Below, in pieces: positions 36,187 through 46,724 of a DNA stretch of 49,771 bases. The position numbers and the translations under genes were made by a program. How positions within the stretch are numbered: position 1 is the first letter of the stretch; each line of letters begins with the position of its first letter. The notes under the pieces were generated by a model. That model saw only the letters and a program-made list of their open reading frames with translations. It was not told where the DNA came from and made no database searches. The DNA is from Sulfobacillus acidophilus (lineage in GTDB: Bacteria; Bacillota; Sulfobacillia; Sulfobacillales; Sulfobacillaceae): NCBI GenBank assembly GCA_003023745.1, contig PXYV01000022.1, forward strand, positions 1-49,771, in the 5' to 3' direction.

Positions 36187-38495
36187 TAGGATTCCTCGTC
36201 TCGCGTAAATGCCCGCTCTAAGACATCGTCTAGTTGCGTGGCCATATGAATTGCCAAATGACGGCGTACGTTGGTTGGCAACTCCTCTAGATCATTACGG
36301 TTTTGTTCCGGCACAATCACTTCGCGGATGCCGGCGCGATGTGCCGCCAATATTTTCTCTTTGATTCCGCCCACCGCCAGAACACGGCCGCGCAGGGTAA
36401 TCTCTCCCGTCATCGCCAAATCCGGTCGGACAATCCGTCCGCTCAGGGCCGAAATCATCGCGACCGCCATGGCGACACCTGCCGACGGCCCATCTTTGGG
36501 TATCGCCCCTTCCGGGACATGAATATGCAAGTCGGTCGTCTCGTCAAACCCGTCCGGTACTCCCAAGTGGCCACGATGAGCCCGGATATAGCTTAATCCC
36601 GCATGCGCCGACTCCTGCATCACATCGCCCAACTTGCCGGTCAGCGTCAGCCGTCCCTTGCCCGGCATGGCGCTCACCTCCACCGCCATAATGTCGCCCC
36701 CGGCGTCGGTGACCGCCAATCCCGTCACCACCCCTACTTCACCGCGATCTAAGGCTTTCAGGTGCCGTATTTGCGGTTTTCCGAGGTATCGACTGAGATT
36801 CTCCGTATTGAGACGCACGCGCGCCCGTTTTCCCTCAACAATTTCGCGGGCGCCCTTGCGGCAAACCGCCGCCAACTCCCGCTCCAGTTGCCGAACCCCC
36901 GCCTCGTGGGTGTATTGAGCGATCACTTGCGTCAACGCCGACCGACTGATCTCGATTTGGCTAAACTCAAGCCCATGCCGCCGCACTTGCCGTGGCCACA
37001 AGTAGCGTTGCGCAATGTCAAGTTTTTCTTCTTCGGTATAGCCCGGGATACTCATGGTTTCCATCCGATCCAGCAATGGCCGAGGAATCAAATGCGATAA
37101 ATTAGCGGTGGTAATAAACATGACGTCGGACAAATCAAACGGGATCTCGATGTAATGATCCGAAAAGTGTTGGTTTTGTTCAGGGTCTAAGACCTCCAGC
37201 AGCGCAGCCGACGGATCGCCGCGAAAGTCCGTGGCCATCTTGTCGACTTCGTCCAGCAAAAAGAGCGGATTTTTCGTGCCGGCTTGGCGGATGCCCTGAA
37301 TGATACGGCCCGGCATGGCTCCAACATAGGTGCGGCGGTGCCCGCGGATTTCCGCTTCATCCCGCACCCCTCCCAACGACACGCGCACAAAACGGCGGCC
37401 CGTAGCCCGCGCAATGGATCGCGCCAGCGAGGTCTTGCCCACGCCCGGCGGGCCCACCAGGCACAAGATCGGGCTTTTCAATTCAGACGACAGGGACTGC
37501 ACCGCTAAATACTCGAGGATGCGCTCCTTCACGGCTAGCAGCCCGAAATGGTCCTCTTCCAAAATCGCTTTGGCTTGCGAAAGCGAGATATCTGCTGCAC
37601 TGCACACGGTCCACGGCAGATCTAGCAACCAATCCAAGTAGGTTCGCACCACAACTGCTTCGGCTGATGTCGGAGCCATTTTTTGCAAGCGCCGAATTTC
37701 TCGGTCAATCTTCTCGTAAATCGGCTCGGAAAGATTTTCGATGGCGTCCAATCGCCGCCGCAACTCGTCAATCTCATCCCCTTCCTCGTCGCTTTCACCC
37801 AGTTCCCGTTGGATGGCTTTCAGTTGTTCGCGCAGGTAGTATTCCTTTTGCGTATGTTCCATTTGCCGTCGGACCCGGCCAGAAATCCGCTTTTCGATCT
37901 CCAACAGCTCTAATTGGCGGGACAGAATGTCAGAGACGCGGTTAAGACGTTCGGTGACGTCAAATGTCTCCAACACCTCTTGCTTTTCCTGGGTGCGAAT
38001 GTCCAGATTGGCGATGATGGTATCGCATAACCGCCCCGGGTCATCGATGTTCATGGCCACCACGGCGTCGCCCAAGACCTTGCGGGAACTCTTGACATAG
38101 ACTTCAAAGAGGTCGACGACCGTATGCATCAAAGCCTCCGTCTCGTCCGTCACCAGGTTGGACTCGGCCACCTCTTCCACTTCAGCGGTGAGCACGTCGC
38201 GGTGAGCGCGAATGTCGAGCACGCGGCAGCGCGCCACACCCTCAACCACCACCTTTGATCCCCCGCTCGGCATCTTCAGCACTTGCTTAACTTGGGCAAT
38301 CACGCCCACTCGGTATAAATCGTCTTCCCCCGGATCGTCCTGACGCGTATCCTTTTGGGCTAAAAACAATAACGACCGGGTACCAAGCATGGCCTGCTCC
38401 AATGCGTTCAAACTCTTCTTGCGCCCAATCTCAAGCGGGACGACCATTGAGGGATACACCAACACCCCGCGCAAGGGCAATAACGGAATCTCCAC
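36186..38495 (-). CDS. lon: ATP-dependent protease Lon (LonA)
   Basis: LonA, about 769 residues. The N-terminal substrate domain starts [25 protein letters not shown]. Walker A is [13 protein letters not shown] and Walker B FLLDEVDK. The Ser-Lys protease dyad is in [12 protein letters not shown] and [17 protein letters not shown] 38495 has GGGAGG upstream with 8-base spacing; the frame is open to ATG 38516. Cytosolic AAA+ protease for damaged and regulatory proteins; downstream of lonB. Confidence 0.96.
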   Translation of the reverse strand: MEIPLLPLRGVLVYPSMVVPLEIGRKKSLNALEQAMLGTRSLLFLAQKDTRQDDPGEDDLYRVGVIAQVKQVLKMPSGGSKVVVEGVARCRVLDIRAHRDVLTAEVEEVAESNLVTDETEALMHTVVDLFEVYVKSSRKVLGDAVVAMNIDDPGRLCDTIIANLDIRTQEKQEVLETFDVTERLNRVSDILSRQLELLEIEKRISGRVRRQMEHTQKEYYLREQLKAIQRELGESDEEGDEIDELRRRLDAIENLSEPIYEKIDREIRRLQKMAPTSAEAVVVRTYLDWLLDLPWTVCSAADISLSQAKAILEEDHFGLLAVKERILEYLAVQSLSSELKSPILCLVGPPGVGKTSLARSIARATGRRFVRVSLGGVRDEAEIRGHRRTYVGAMPGRIIQGIRQAGTKNPLFLLDEVDKMATDFRGDPSAALLEVLDPEQNQHFSDHYIEIPFDLSDVMFITTANLSHLIPRPLLDRMETMSIPGYTEEEKLDIAQRYLWPRQVRRHGLEFSQIEISRSALTQVIAQYTHEAGVRQLERELAAVCRKGAREIVEGKRARVRLNTENLSRYLGKPQIRHLKALDRGEVGVVTGLAVTDAGGDIMAVEVSAMPGKGRLTLTGKLGDVMQESAHAGLSYIRAHRGHLGVPDGFDETTDLHIHVPEGAIPKDGPSAGVAMAVAMISALSGRIVRPDLAMTGEITLRGRVLAVGGIKEKILAAHRAGIREVIVPEQNRNDLEELPTNVRRHLAIHMATQLDDVLERAFTRDEES

Positions 38496-38579
38496 GCGGC
38501 TCACCTCCCGAATCATAATACTACCACCAGTCCCATCAGGAAAAAGGGGCGCCGTGTGCTTCCCGTTGTTGAAACCGCC

Positions 38580-40271
38580 TCAGCGTCCCGATGCCGTACT
38601 GGGGCTGGCCGTTAGGAGTTTCGCATCGAGGAGTGAGGGCGTCGCGCTTTCAAAGACTTCGGGAACGATCAGCGCCTGTTGAATCACTTCGTCTAAGTTG
38701 TCCACCGGCAACACCTCGATAGCCATGCCCGCAAAGATTTCTTGCCAGTTCTCGCGCGGAATCAGCACTCGCTTGCAGCCAGCCTGCCAGGCGGCCTCGA
38801 CTTTGGCTACCACGCCCCCAACCGGCCGCACCTGACCGCGAATGGATAGCTCCCCCGTCATGGCCACGCGATTGTCCACCGGCTTTTGCGTCATGGCCGA
38901 ATACAACGCCACCGCAATCGCAATGCCCGCCGAGGGCCCGTCAAGGGGCACGCCGCCCGGAAAGTTGACATGCAGATCAAAATCCGCCGTCTTTAACCCA
39001 AATACGTTGTGCAACACTGTCAGCACGTTCTCGACCGAACTGCGCGCCATCGATTTGCGTCGCACCGTGCGACCATGACTGCCCATCTCCTCTTCGTCAA
39101 CCACTCCCGTGACAAAGATGCGGCCACACGCGCGGTCAACGGGATGCGCCACGGCCTCGACCTCCAGCACCGTACCGAGATTAGGCCCGTACACAGCCAG
39201 TCCATTGACCACGCCCACATGCGGTGCGTCGGCCACTTTCTTTTCCGGCCGTGGGTTGTATTGCCCCGAATTCACCACCCACTCCACGTCTTGTCGAGTG
39301 ATCGCCAAACGCTCCTCGGTCAGCGTCAGCCCGGCCGCAATTTCAATCATATTGACCGCTTCGCGTCCATTAGTGGCGTAGTGTTTGACCACGTCGAGCG
39401 CGCCGGCTTCAATGTCCATCTGCACGCGATGAGCCGCAAGCGCCGCAATAGTATGCACCTCGTCGGGCAAGAGCGCCCGAAAATATATTTCCAGGCAGCG
39501 CGATCGAATCGCCGGCGGAATGTCTTGCGGTTGCCGCGTGGTCGCCCCCACCAGGCGAAAGTCGGCGGGCAGGCCATTTTCGAAGATGTCTTGAATGTGC
39601 AAGGGGATATTTGGGTCCTCGGAGTTATAATAGGCCGATTCCAGGAATACCTTGCGGTCCTCCAGCACCTTCAGCAGCTTATTCATTTGAATAGGGTGCA
39701 ACTCTCCAATTTCGTCAATAAATAGAATGCCACCATGTGCCTTCGTAACCGCACCGGGTTTCGGTTGGGGAATGCCTGCCATTCCCATCGCCCCCGCACC
39801 TTGATAGATGGGGTCGTGCACCGATCCAATCAGCGGATCGGCGATGCCGCGTTCGTCGAACCGGGCGGTGGTCGCATCTAATTCAATGAACTTGGCATCC
39901 GGGCGAAAAGGAGACCACGGCACCTTCTTGGCCTCCTCCAGCACCAGCCGCGCGGCGGCGGTTTTTCCTACGCCGGGAGGACCGTAAATAATGACGTGTT
40001 GCGGATTGGGACCACATAAGGCAGCCTTTAAAGCCTTGATGCCGTCTACTTGGCCAACAATTTCGGCAAAACTTTTCGGGCGCGTTTTTTCGGACAAGGG
40101 TTCGGTTAAATGAATCGCCCGCATGCGCTGCAATTTATCAATTTCCTTTTTGGACTCGCGCTCCACGGCCACTTTAGTGCCTTGTTGCGCTTTTAAGGCG
40201 TTCCAAAAGTATAATCCCATGATCACAACCAAGAAGAACTGCACCATCGTCACGACGGCTTGAAAATTCAT
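38580..40271 (-). CDS. lonB: sporulation-type protease LonB
   Basis: LonB, 563 residues, with an N-terminal membrane segment (VQFFLVVIMGLYFWNAL), AAA+ Walker [13 protein letters not shown], Walker B ILFIDEIGELHP, and the Ser-Lys dyad in LDGPSAGIAIAVAL and GGVVAKVEAAWQAG. In B. subtilis LonB is made in the forespore. GGAGGG precedes the ATG. Upstream of lon, as in Bacillus. Confidence 0.95.
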   Translation of the reverse strand: MNFQAVVTMVQFFLVVIMGLYFWNALKAQQGTKVAVERESKKEIDKLQRMRAIHLTEPLSEKTRPKSFAEIVGQVDGIKALKAALCGPNPQHVIIYGPPGVGKTAAARLVLEEAKKVPWSPFRPDAKFIELDATTARFDERGIADPLIGSVHDPIYQGAGAMGMAGIPQPKPGAVTKAHGGILFIDEIGELHPIQMNKLLKVLEDRKVFLESAYYNSEDPNIPLHIQDIFENGLPADFRLVGATTRQPQDIPPAIRSRCLEIYFRALLPDEVHTIAALAAHRVQMDIEAGALDVVKHYATNGREAVNMIEIAAGLTLTEERLAITRQDVEWVVNSGQYNPRPEKKVADAPHVGVVNGLAVYGPNLGTVLEVEAVAHPVDRACGRIFVTGVVDEEEMGSHGRTVRRKSMARSSVENVLTVLHNVFGLKTADFDLHVNFPGGVPLDGPSAGIAIAVALYSAMTQKPVDNRVAMTGELSIRGQVRPVGGVVAKVEAAWQAGCKRVLIPRENWQEIFAGMAIEVLPVDNLDEVIQQALIVPEVFESATPSLLDAKLLTASPSTASGR

Positions 40272-40352
40272 GACACGCCCTCCTTTCGTCCTGCGATAGT
40301 GTGGCCAAATTGAATCGAGCTAAAGCGCCAAATGATGGTGTCGAGACCAGGA

Positions 40353-40386
40353 TAAAAAAGACCGATGCAGGCGTTTGCATCGGTCT
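40353..40386 (-). terminator. rho-independent terminator of sat-cysC
   Basis: Perfect 11-base-pair stem AGACCGATGCA/TGCATCGGTCT (40359-40369 and 40376-40386) with a 6-base loop, followed on the minus strand by TTTTTT. It starts 15 bases past the sat-cysC stop. Confidence 0.93.
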
Positions 40387-40400
40387 CGGTCCGAAAGCCA

Positions 40401-42143
40401 TTAGTCCGTCACAATGGCGGCTAGAATTTCTTCATCCAAGCGCGGGATGACCTCTTTGGCCTCCAGCAGGGTGATGACCGTATTTAAATCCTCCCGAAAG
40501 GTATGCTCGCCCGACACAATCTTTAAATCCGGATTTTCCGGAATCTCGTACGGCGATTGGATCCCAGTCATTTCAGCAATTTGCCCTTCGCGCGCTAGCC
40601 GATACAATCCTTTGGGATCCCGCCGCTCGCATTCCGAAAGCGGCGTTGCCACGTATATTTCCACGAAATCTCCCCAGGGTTCCACGTGCTCGCGAAAACT
40701 TCGCCGCCCTTCCGCCAGCGGTGCTACCATCGCCACCACCACTACCCCGCCGTGGCGCACCAAAAGGCTCGCGACAAATCCCACGCGCTTAATATTTTCA
40801 ATGCGGTCCTCGCGACTAAAGCCAAGGCCCTTGGACAAACGCCGGCGAATCACGTCCCCATCCAGCAACGTAACCGGGCGGTCGAGGCGCATCGCCAAAA
40901 CATGGTTCAAAGCACTGGCCAAGGTGCTTTTGCCCGATGCCGGCAGGCCGGTCAAAAACACCACCGACCCCCGCCGCGTACCGGAATAGGTGTCGTGTAA
41001 AACGCGACGCACCGCCGCCGGTGCATACCATTGCGGCAATGTATCGCCGGCTTGTAACATTTGCCGCACCGTTGTCCCCGAGAGCTGTTCAACCCGCCCG
41101 GCGCTGGCACTAGTTACCGCAATATAGTGCGAACTTTTCGGATCCCACGCATATTCGGGGAACACCAGCGGCCGGATTTGCATCTGCCCTTGAACTTTTT
41201 CAATCAGATCCTGCGCCGCATACGGCGGATACCAAAATCCATCCGGACGATTCGGGTTTTTGCCGGGATCCGCCGGCGCCCGACCGACGATAAAGTAGTT
41301 TACGCCAAAATTTTGACGAATCAACGCATGCCACACCGCTTCGCGCGGCCCCGCCATGCGCATCGCCAGCGGCAGCGTCGCCAGGGTCACGGACGGCGAG
41401 CCGTCCGGTTGCAGCGGATAATTTTGCGTCAGCGCCCAGATCGCTTTAAGCCGCACCGCCGGCGGCAGATCGCCGGGTTTCGTCGGGCCCGTCGTGGGAT
41501 GCAGCAAAAGATGGCCCCCAATTTCTTCCTGAGCCTTTTGCGTCAACGCGTAATGCCCGCCGTGCATCGCATTGCGCGTATGAAAGGCCACCACCGGCTG
41601 TTTTAGGCGCCGAAAGCGCGCACGCAATTCCGCCGGGGTCCGGTACAGCGGCAAAAAGTCCACCCGCCGGGCCAGATCCAGCCGCTCCGCATCCAGTCCG
41701 CGCACCGTGCCGCCCACACACCAGCGGCGGCGCCGCATTAACGCCGCTACGCCTTCGTGCCGAGTATCGGTCGTCCCATAGATCATGATCGCCTCTTTTT
41801 GCAAATCGGCTTCATAGACGTCATCCACCGTGAGCATCGCTAAGGGCGTCTGATCTTCCCGCGCCAGGACCACATCATCGCCCAGGGCAAGTGATGCGGC
41901 AAAGGTTTCCGTCACATCCAACACCACGGGAATCGGCCACAGTTGGTGATCAGTCAACGTCATGTGCTCCACCACGCTGTGATAGTCCGCCGAGGAAAGA
42001 AATCCCGTCAAAGGCTTAAACGCCCCAATGAGCAACAGATCCAGATCGCATCGCTGTTGCCGATTCAATACCCATACATGCTCCGTCAATATGGCACACA
42101 TCCTTGCCTGGACTCTTCTGTCAAAGCTCGCCTGCACTTTCAC
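40401..42143 (-). CDS. sat-cysC: bifunctional ATP sulfurylase/APS kinase
   Basis: A 580-residue fusion. The N-terminal two-thirds is ATP sulfurylase: VAFHTRNAMHGGHYAL stands for the QxRNPxHxxH active site, and VGRAPADPGKNPNRPDGFW for the GRDHA region. The last 190 residues are APS kinase: P-loop GLPASGKST, LLDGDVIRRRLSKGLGFSREDR and the FVEIYVATPLSECERRDPKGLY segment. The product is PAPS from sulfate and ATP. The start is uncertain: GTG 42143 opens the frame, while ATG 42101 (MCAILTEHVW) fits family length. It has its own terminator and is divergent from a sulfotransferase gene. Confidence 0.92.
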   Translation of the reverse strand: MKVQASFDRRVQARMCAILTEHVWVLNRQQRCDLDLLLIGAFKPLTGFLSSADYHSVVEHMTLTDHQLWPIPVVLDVTETFAASLALGDDVVLAREDQTPLAMLTVDDVYEADLQKEAIMIYGTTDTRHEGVAALMRRRRWCVGGTVRGLDAERLDLARRVDFLPLYRTPAELRARFRRLKQPVVAFHTRNAMHGGHYALTQKAQEEIGGHLLLHPTTGPTKPGDLPPAVRLKAIWALTQNYPLQPDGSPSVTLATLPLAMRMAGPREAVWHALIRQNFGVNYFIVGRAPADPGKNPNRPDGFWYPPYAAQDLIEKVQGQMQIRPLVFPEYAWDPKSSHYIAVTSASAGRVEQLSGTTVRQMLQAGDTLPQWYAPAAVRRVLHDTYSGTRRGSVVFLTGLPASGKSTLASALNHVLAMRLDRPVTLLDGDVIRRRLSKGLGFSREDRIENIKRVGFVASLLVRHGGVVVVAMVAPLAEGRRSFREHVEPWGDFVEIYVATPLSECERRDPKGLYRLAREGQIAEMTGIQSPYEIPENPDLKIVSGEHTFREDLNTVITLLEAKEVIPRLDEEILAAIVTD

Positions 42144-42252
42144 AGATGGGCCAAATTTTGCTAATTTCAGTCACACCTCAGCAAACCCACGTCACTACCT
42201 GTATAGTAGAGTACAGCAACTTGGTCATCTTGCGAAAGGAGGGGTTTTTGCC

Positions 42253-43113
42253 ATGTTGCCCAATTTCCTCATTATCGGCGCTCCACGCAGCGGCACCACC
42301 CATCTCTATCGCGGCTTGCGCCAGCACCCCGCCGTGTTTATGAGTGACTTTAAAGAACCCATGTTCTTCGCCTATGAAAACGAGCCCCAACCGGGCGTCA
42401 TTAGCGACAAGAACGAATACATAGCGCTATTTTCAGGCGCCGCATCCTATCAGGCGGTCGGCGAGGCGTCGACGCTGTACTTATTTAACGAAAAGGCGCC
42501 CGGACGCATTTACCGCGATATTCCGAAGGCGCGGCTCATCGCCATTTTGCGCAACCCCGTGGACCGGGCGTTTTCCCAGTACACATTTCAGCGCTTTTTG
42601 CAAACAGAACCCTATGAAACGTTTGAAGCCGCATTAGAGGCGGAGGACGGTCGGGCCCAAGAAAACACTGTTTCGCCGTTTTTGTTATATCGCCGCGTAG
42701 GCCTTTATGGCACGCAAATCCCACGCTATCTCGACCGATTTTCGCGCGACCAAATTTTATTTGTGCTGCAGGATGATTTGGATCAAAACCCGAATCAAGT
42801 CTTTCACGACATTTTTGCCTTTATCGGCGTCGATCCTGCCTTTCAGCCAGACTTGCGCCATCGCACCAACGCCTCGGGCATTCCCCAACACGATACGTTG
42901 TTCCGCACCCTTAAATTAGCGGGACGCACGGTCAAGCGGCTGGTCCCGGAGCGCTGGGCTACCAGGCTCAGTGGTTCGGCGCATGAAGCGCTACTGACCC
43001 ACCCCACCATGTTGGACAGTACGCGCGCCAGCTTAACCCAATATTTTCACGACGACATTGAAGTCACCCAAAACCTGATTGGGCGTGATTTGTCGCATTG
43101 GCTCGCACTTTAG
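42253..43113 (+). CDS. PAPS-dependent sulfotransferase
   Basis: A 286-residue sulfotransferase of the heparan N-sulfotransferase-like type. The 5'-phosphosulfate loop is IIGAPRSGTTHLYRGL, followed by KEPMFFAYENE, and the 3'-phosphate site is LIAILRNPVDRAFSQY. It transfers sulfate from PAPS to a hydroxyl or amine on an unidentified acceptor. AAAGGAGGG lies 9 bases before ATG 42253, which fixes the start; the long upstream frame (from 42028) is chance and overlaps sat-cysC. Its PAPS could come from the divergent neighbour. Confidence 0.9.
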   Translation: MLPNFLIIGAPRSGTTHLYRGLRQHPAVFMSDFKEPMFFAYENEPQPGVISDKNEYIALFSGAASYQAVGEASTLYLFNEKAPGRIYRDIPKARLIAILRNPVDRAFSQYTFQRFLQTEPYETFEAALEAEDGRAQENTVSPFLLYRRVGLYGTQIPRYLDRFSRDQILFVLQDDLDQNPNQVFHDIFAFIGVDPAFQPDLRHRTNASGIPQHDTLFRTLKLAGRTVKRLVPERWATRLSGSAHEALLTHPTMLDSTRASLTQYFHDDIEVTQNLIGRDLSHWLAL

Positions 43114-43126
43114 CATAACCAGGCAA

Positions 43127-43154
43127 GCACCGCGACCCCGATGGGCCGCGGTGC
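43127..43154. terminator. hairpin between convergent sulfotransferase and clpX genes
   Basis: Perfect 8-base-pair inverted repeat GCACCGCG/CGCGGTGC (43127-43134, 43147-43154) with a 12-base loop in the 63-base gap between the two stops. No T-run; its position suggests a bidirectional terminator. Confidence 0.5.
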
Positions 43155-43176
43155 CGCGCTACTAAAGACGGGCTCG

Positions 43177-44454
43177 TTACGCCGTTTCTTCCTTTTGCTT
43201 TTTGTTGCGCGATTTGTTGCCCTGAGTTGTGACCAGCAGGGGATCGTCGTGATTTTCCACGACTTCCCGGGTAATAATACATTTAGCAATGTCCGAGCGT
43301 CCCGGCATCTCGTACATCACGTCTAGCATGATGTCTTCGATAATCGCGCGCAACGCTCGGGCGCCGGTATTGCGCCGCATCGCCTCACGCGACACCGCTC
43401 GAACCGCCTCGTCTTTAAACTCTAGTTCCACACTGTCCATCTGCAGCATCTTTTGATACTGCTTGACCAAGGCATTGCGGGGCTCCGTCAAAATCTTGAC
43501 GAGCGCCTCCTCGTCCAGCGCGTCGAGGGTCACGACAACCGGCAGTCGGCCGACAAACTCGGGAATCAAACCAAATTTCAGCAAGTCGTCCGGCATAATC
43601 TTGGCCAAAATATCGCCAATTTTTATCTCGTCCTTGCTTTGAATCTCGGCATTAAATCCCAATCCTTTTTTGCCAATGCGGCCTTTTATGATCTTGTCAA
43701 TGCCGTCAAAGGCTCCACCCACAATGAAGAGAATATTGGTGGTGTCGATTTGGATAAACTCCTGATGCGGATGCTTGCGTCCTCCCTGAGGCGGAACCGA
43801 CGCTACCGTGCCCTCCAAAATCTTCAGCAAGGCTTGTTGCACGCCCTCGCCTGAGACATCGCGCGTGATGGACGGATTTTCAGACTTGCGGGCAATTTTG
43901 TCGACCTCGTCGATATAGACGATGCCCTTTTCCGCTTTCTCCACGTCGTAATCAGCAGCCTGAATTAACTTCAGCAAAATGTTTTCGACATCTTCGCCAA
44001 CGTAACCCGCTTCCGTTAGCGACGTCGCATCGGCAATGGCAAAGGGCACGTTGAGGATTTTTGCCAAGGTCTGAGCCAACAACGTCTTTCCCGAACCGGT
44101 CGGGCCCAGCATCAAGATGTTGGACTTTTGCAGCTCGACATCATCAACCTTATTGCCCAGGTTGATCCGCTTGTAATGGTTGTATACTGCAACCGACAGC
44201 GTCTTTTTGGCTCGATCCTGACCCACGACGTATTGGTCGAGTATCGCCCGGATCTCCGCGGGCTTGGGGATATCCTTGAGCTCAAATTCCACGTCGTCAT
44301 TAAGCTCTTCTTCGATGATTTCAGAGCACAGTTCAACACACTCGTCGCAGATGTAGACCCCGCCAGGCCCTGCAATCAAACGCTTGACTTGGTCCTGGTA
44401 TTTACCGCAGAACGAGCATTTCAGCTGACCCTTTTCATCGGTGAACTTAAACAT
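43177..44454 (-). CDS. clpX: ATP-dependent protease ATPase subunit ClpX
   Basis: ClpX, 425 residues. The N-terminal zinc-binding domain is [15 protein letters not shown] then [10 protein letters not shown]. Walker A is [14 protein letters not shown] and Walker [12 protein letters not shown]; the pore loop and sensor regions follow. The tail [12 protein letters not shown] is basic. Partner of ClpP, encoded just upstream. Confidence 0.97.
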   Translation of the reverse strand: MFKFTDEKGQLKCSFCGKYQDQVKRLIAGPGGVYICDECVELCSEIIEEELNDDVEFELKDIPKPAEIRAILDQYVVGQDRAKKTLSVAVYNHYKRINLGNKVDDVELQKSNILMLGPTGSGKTLLAQTLAKILNVPFAIADATSLTEAGYVGEDVENILLKLIQAADYDVEKAEKGIVYIDEVDKIARKSENPSITRDVSGEGVQQALLKILEGTVASVPPQGGRKHPHQEFIQIDTTNILFIVGGAFDGIDKIIKGRIGKKGLGFNAEIQSKDEIKIGDILAKIMPDDLLKFGLIPEFVGRLPVVVTLDALDEEALVKILTEPRNALVKQYQKMLQMDSVELEFKDEAVRAVSREAMRRNTGARALRAIIEDIMLDVMYEMPGRSDIAKCIITREVVENHDDPLLVTTQGNKSRNKKQKEETA

Positions 44455-44502
44455 GGTCTGCCCTCCTTAATCGCCTTGCGCCTTGACCTGATGCGGGTTC
44501 TC

Positions 44503-45117
44503 CTACGATTCGGTTTGAGGAGTCTGACCGACCCGCGGTTCCAGAACCTCATCAACTAAATGATATGCCTTTGCCTCGCTGGCAGTCATCCAATAGTCCC
44601 GTTCAGTCTCTTTCAGAATTTGCTCCACCGAATGGTTGGAATGCTTGGCTAAAATGCTCGCCAGCGCTTCCCGATTGCGAATCAACTCTTTCATCTGAAT
44701 GTCCAAGTCGGTGATTTTCCCGCCGATCTGACTGACCCAAGGCTCGTGAATCATGATGCGGGCATTGGGCAGGGCATAACGCTTGCCTGGGCTGCCTCCC
44801 GCCAACAACACCGCCCCCATGCTGGCCGCCAAGCCTACACAGATGGTTGACACATCCGGTTTGATGTGTTGCATAGTATCATAAATGGCCATTCCTGCGG
44901 TCACTGAACCACCGGGCGAATTGACGTAAACATTAATGTCGCGATCGGGATCGTCGCTTTCCAAGAATAGCAGCTGCGCCACAACCAGGTTCGCCACATC
45001 ATCATCAATGCCGTTGCCGAGAAAAATAATGCGCTCCTTTAACAGCCGCGAATAAATATCGTAGGAGCGTTCGCCCCGATTGGTTTGCTCAATGACCATT
45101 GGCACCAAATAACTCAT
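44503..45117 (-). CDS. clpP: ATP-dependent Clp protease proteolytic subunit ClpP
   Basis: ClpP, 204 residues. Catalytic Ser in [13 protein letters not shown], His in RIMIHEPWV, and Asp in [15 protein letters not shown]. The N-terminal [30 protein letters not shown] is highly conserved. ATG 45117 has GGGAGG upstream; the ribosome-binding site overlaps the end of tig. In the tig-clpP-clpX cluster. Confidence 0.97.
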   Translation of the reverse strand: MSYLVPMVIEQTNRGERSYDIYSRLLKERIIFLGNGIDDDVANLVVAQLLFLESDDPDRDINVYVNSPGGSVTAGMAIYDTMQHIKPDVSTICVGLAASMGAVLLAGGSPGKRYALPNARIMIHEPWVSQIGGKITDLDIQMKELIRNREALASILAKHSNHSVEQILKETERDYWMTASEAKAYHLVDEVLEPRVGQTPQTES

Positions 45118-45135
45118 GAATTTTCCTCCCACCAC

Positions 45136-46452
45136 TTACTGCTCCTGGTCTGTCACTACAGTCGTGGCCAAATACTCACTTGCCTTGGCAATCAAGAGGC
45201 TCAGGCGTAAAACTTCAAAGTCTCCCTGTGCCTGTAACACTTGTACCAGTTGATTGACCGGTTGTCGATAGGCTTCAGCCATGGGCTGGACTTGCTCTAC
45301 GACCTCGTCATCCGACACCGTCAAATTCTGAGCGGCTGCCACCGCCTCCAGGATCAGTTCCTCTTTAACCCGTGCCTGTGCTTGGGGACGCATTTCCTCG
45401 CGTAATTGCTCGACTGAAATTTGCCGACTTTCCAGATAGTCATCCAGGTTCGCTCCCATTTGCCTGAGCATGTTGTCAAGCTCCTGCAACTGGTTCAGAA
45501 TCGCCCGCTCGACCAAGAGCGGCGGCAAATCAAACGAGAGGCGCTCCTTCAGCTTACCCAAAATCTTGCCCAACCGATCATTGCGCGCCTCGGCAGCTAA
45601 GCGATCGCTGACCCGCTCTTTTACGGCCTCCCGCAACGCCTCTTCATTATCAAACCCCAACGTCGTTGCTAAATCATCGTCAATCGGCGGAACATCGGGC
45701 CGCTTAATGTCGGTGACCGTAATTTCAAACCGTACATCACGGCCTTTGAGGCTCACGTCGGGATGATTGTCCGGGTAGGTCAGCCGGATTGTCTGCGGCT
45801 CACCCAACTTTAAGCCGATTAATTGGGTCTCCAGTCCCTCCACCGCCATACCCGAACCGATTTCCACGGCATACTCGTCATCCTCGACAAATGGTTCGGC
45901 ATTGTCGTCTTCCTCTTCATTATCAGCTAAATACCCCTTCAAATTCAAGACAACATGGTCCCCCATCGACACCGGATCATCTTCCACGGGGACCAACTGC
46001 GCCTGGGATTTGGCAACGGCCTCTAATTCCTTGGCAACATCTTCTTCGGTCAGCTCCGGAATTATCAAAGGCTCCGTCAATACATCATCTAAAGACCCGA
46101 GTTCAACCTGGGGCTTTGACTCGACTTCAATGTCAAACTGAAAAGGCTTGTCCTCTTCCAATGTGACAATGTTAATATGCGGCTGTCCCAACGGTTGAAC
46201 CTGGACTTGCTGCAACGCGTCGAGATAGTGGCGGTCAACAAGTTGCTGAGCCGCTTCCTGCAACAACACGCCGCGGCCGACATAGCGCTCGAAAATTTTG
46301 CGAGGCGCTTTCCCTCGGCGAAATCCAGGAATATTGTAGCGACTCGCCACGGATTTAAAGGCACGATCCACAGCTTGACCAAAGTCTTGCGGCTCGATTG
46401 TCACCGAGACCTTGGCTACCGCATTAGGCAGCCTTTCCAACGCCACATCCAC
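45136..46452 (-). CDS. tig: trigger factor
   Basis: Ribosome-bound chaperone of 438 residues. The ribosome-binding signature is IPGFRRGKAPRKIFERYVG. The middle has the FKBP-like prolyl isomerase domain (VSMGDHVVLNLKGYLADN to RFEITVTDIKR), with an acidic insert EEDDNAEP. The C-terminal arms are helical. GTG 46452 (9 bases from GGAGG) or TTG 46458 is the start. It has its own promoter behind the tRNA terminator. Confidence 0.95.
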   Translation of the reverse strand: MDVALERLPNAVAKVSVTIEPQDFGQAVDRAFKSVASRYNIPGFRRGKAPRKIFERYVGRGVLLQEAAQQLVDRHYLDALQQVQVQPLGQPHINIVTLEEDKPFQFDIEVESKPQVELGSLDDVLTEPLIIPELTEEDVAKELEAVAKSQAQLVPVEDDPVSMGDHVVLNLKGYLADNEEEDDNAEPFVEDDEYAVEIGSGMAVEGLETQLIGLKLGEPQTIRLTYPDNHPDVSLKGRDVRFEITVTDIKRPDVPPIDDDLATTLGFDNEEALREAVKERVSDRLAAEARNDRLGKILGKLKERLSFDLPPLLVERAILNQLQELDNMLRQMGANLDDYLESRQISVEQLREEMRPQAQARVKEELILEAVAAAQNLTVSDDEVVEQVQPMAEAYRQPVNQLVQVLQAQGDFEVLRLSLLIAKASEYLATTVVTDQEQ

Positions 46453-46491
46453 GTGCAAATTCCTCCTCTAATCCCCTTAAAAAATCAACCT

Positions 46492-46520
46492 ATTATATCA
46501 CGGGTCCAATCTATGGCCAA
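46492..46520 (-). promoter_or_regulatory. promoter of tig(-clpP-clpX)
   Basis: Minus strand TTGGCC (46520-46515), 17-base spacer, TATAAT (46497-46492), with an extended -10 (TGA before TATAAT). It lies between the tRNA terminator and tig. Confidence 0.75.
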
Positions 46521-46523
46521 TGA

Positions 46524-46553
46524 TAACAAAAAGCGAGGCAGACAACCGCCTCG
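46524..46553 (-). terminator. terminator of the tRNA cluster
   Basis: Stem CGAGGCGG/CUGCCUCG with one G-U pair and a 4-base loop (46553-46534), then TTTTT on the minus strand. It lies 8 bases past the tRNA-Gly gene. Confidence 0.88.
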
Positions 46554-46560
46554 TAAGGGT

Positions 46561-46635
46561 TGGAGCGGAAGACGGGACTTGAACCCGCGACCCTCGCCTT
46601 GGCAAGGCGATGCTCTACCGCTGAGCTACTTCCGC
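46561..46635 (-). tRNA. tRNA-Gly (anticodon GCC)
   Basis: A 75-base cloverleaf with encoded CCA. Acceptor GCGGAAG pairs with CTTCCGC, the D arm includes GCTCAGCGGTAGAGC, the anticodon loop holds GCC, and the T arm reads GGTTCAAGTCC. Confidence 0.97.
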
Positions 46636-46639
46636 GCTA

Positions 46640-46723
46640 TGGTGCGAGGGAAGGGACTTGAACCCTTACGCCTTGCGGCACGAGATCCTAAGTCTCGCAT
46701 GTCTGCCATTCCATCACCCTCGC
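46640..46723 (-). tRNA. tRNA-Leu (anticodon UAG)
   Basis: An 84-base class II tRNA with a long variable arm (TGCCGCAAGGCGT) and encoded CCA. Acceptor GCGAGGG/CCCTCGC; the anticodon loop CTTAGGA gives UAG. Confidence 0.96.
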
Positions 46724-46724
46724 T

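Noticed and set aside
41061-41606. 181-codon plus-strand frame within sat-cysC
   Set aside because: Antisense to clear ATP sulfurylase coding sequence, Arg/His-rich composition typical of a shadow frame, no family match or ribosome-binding site.
42028-42252. Upstream extension of the sulfotransferase frame
   Set aside because: It overlaps sat-cysC, shows no family sequence, and a strong ribosome-binding site fixes the start at 42253.
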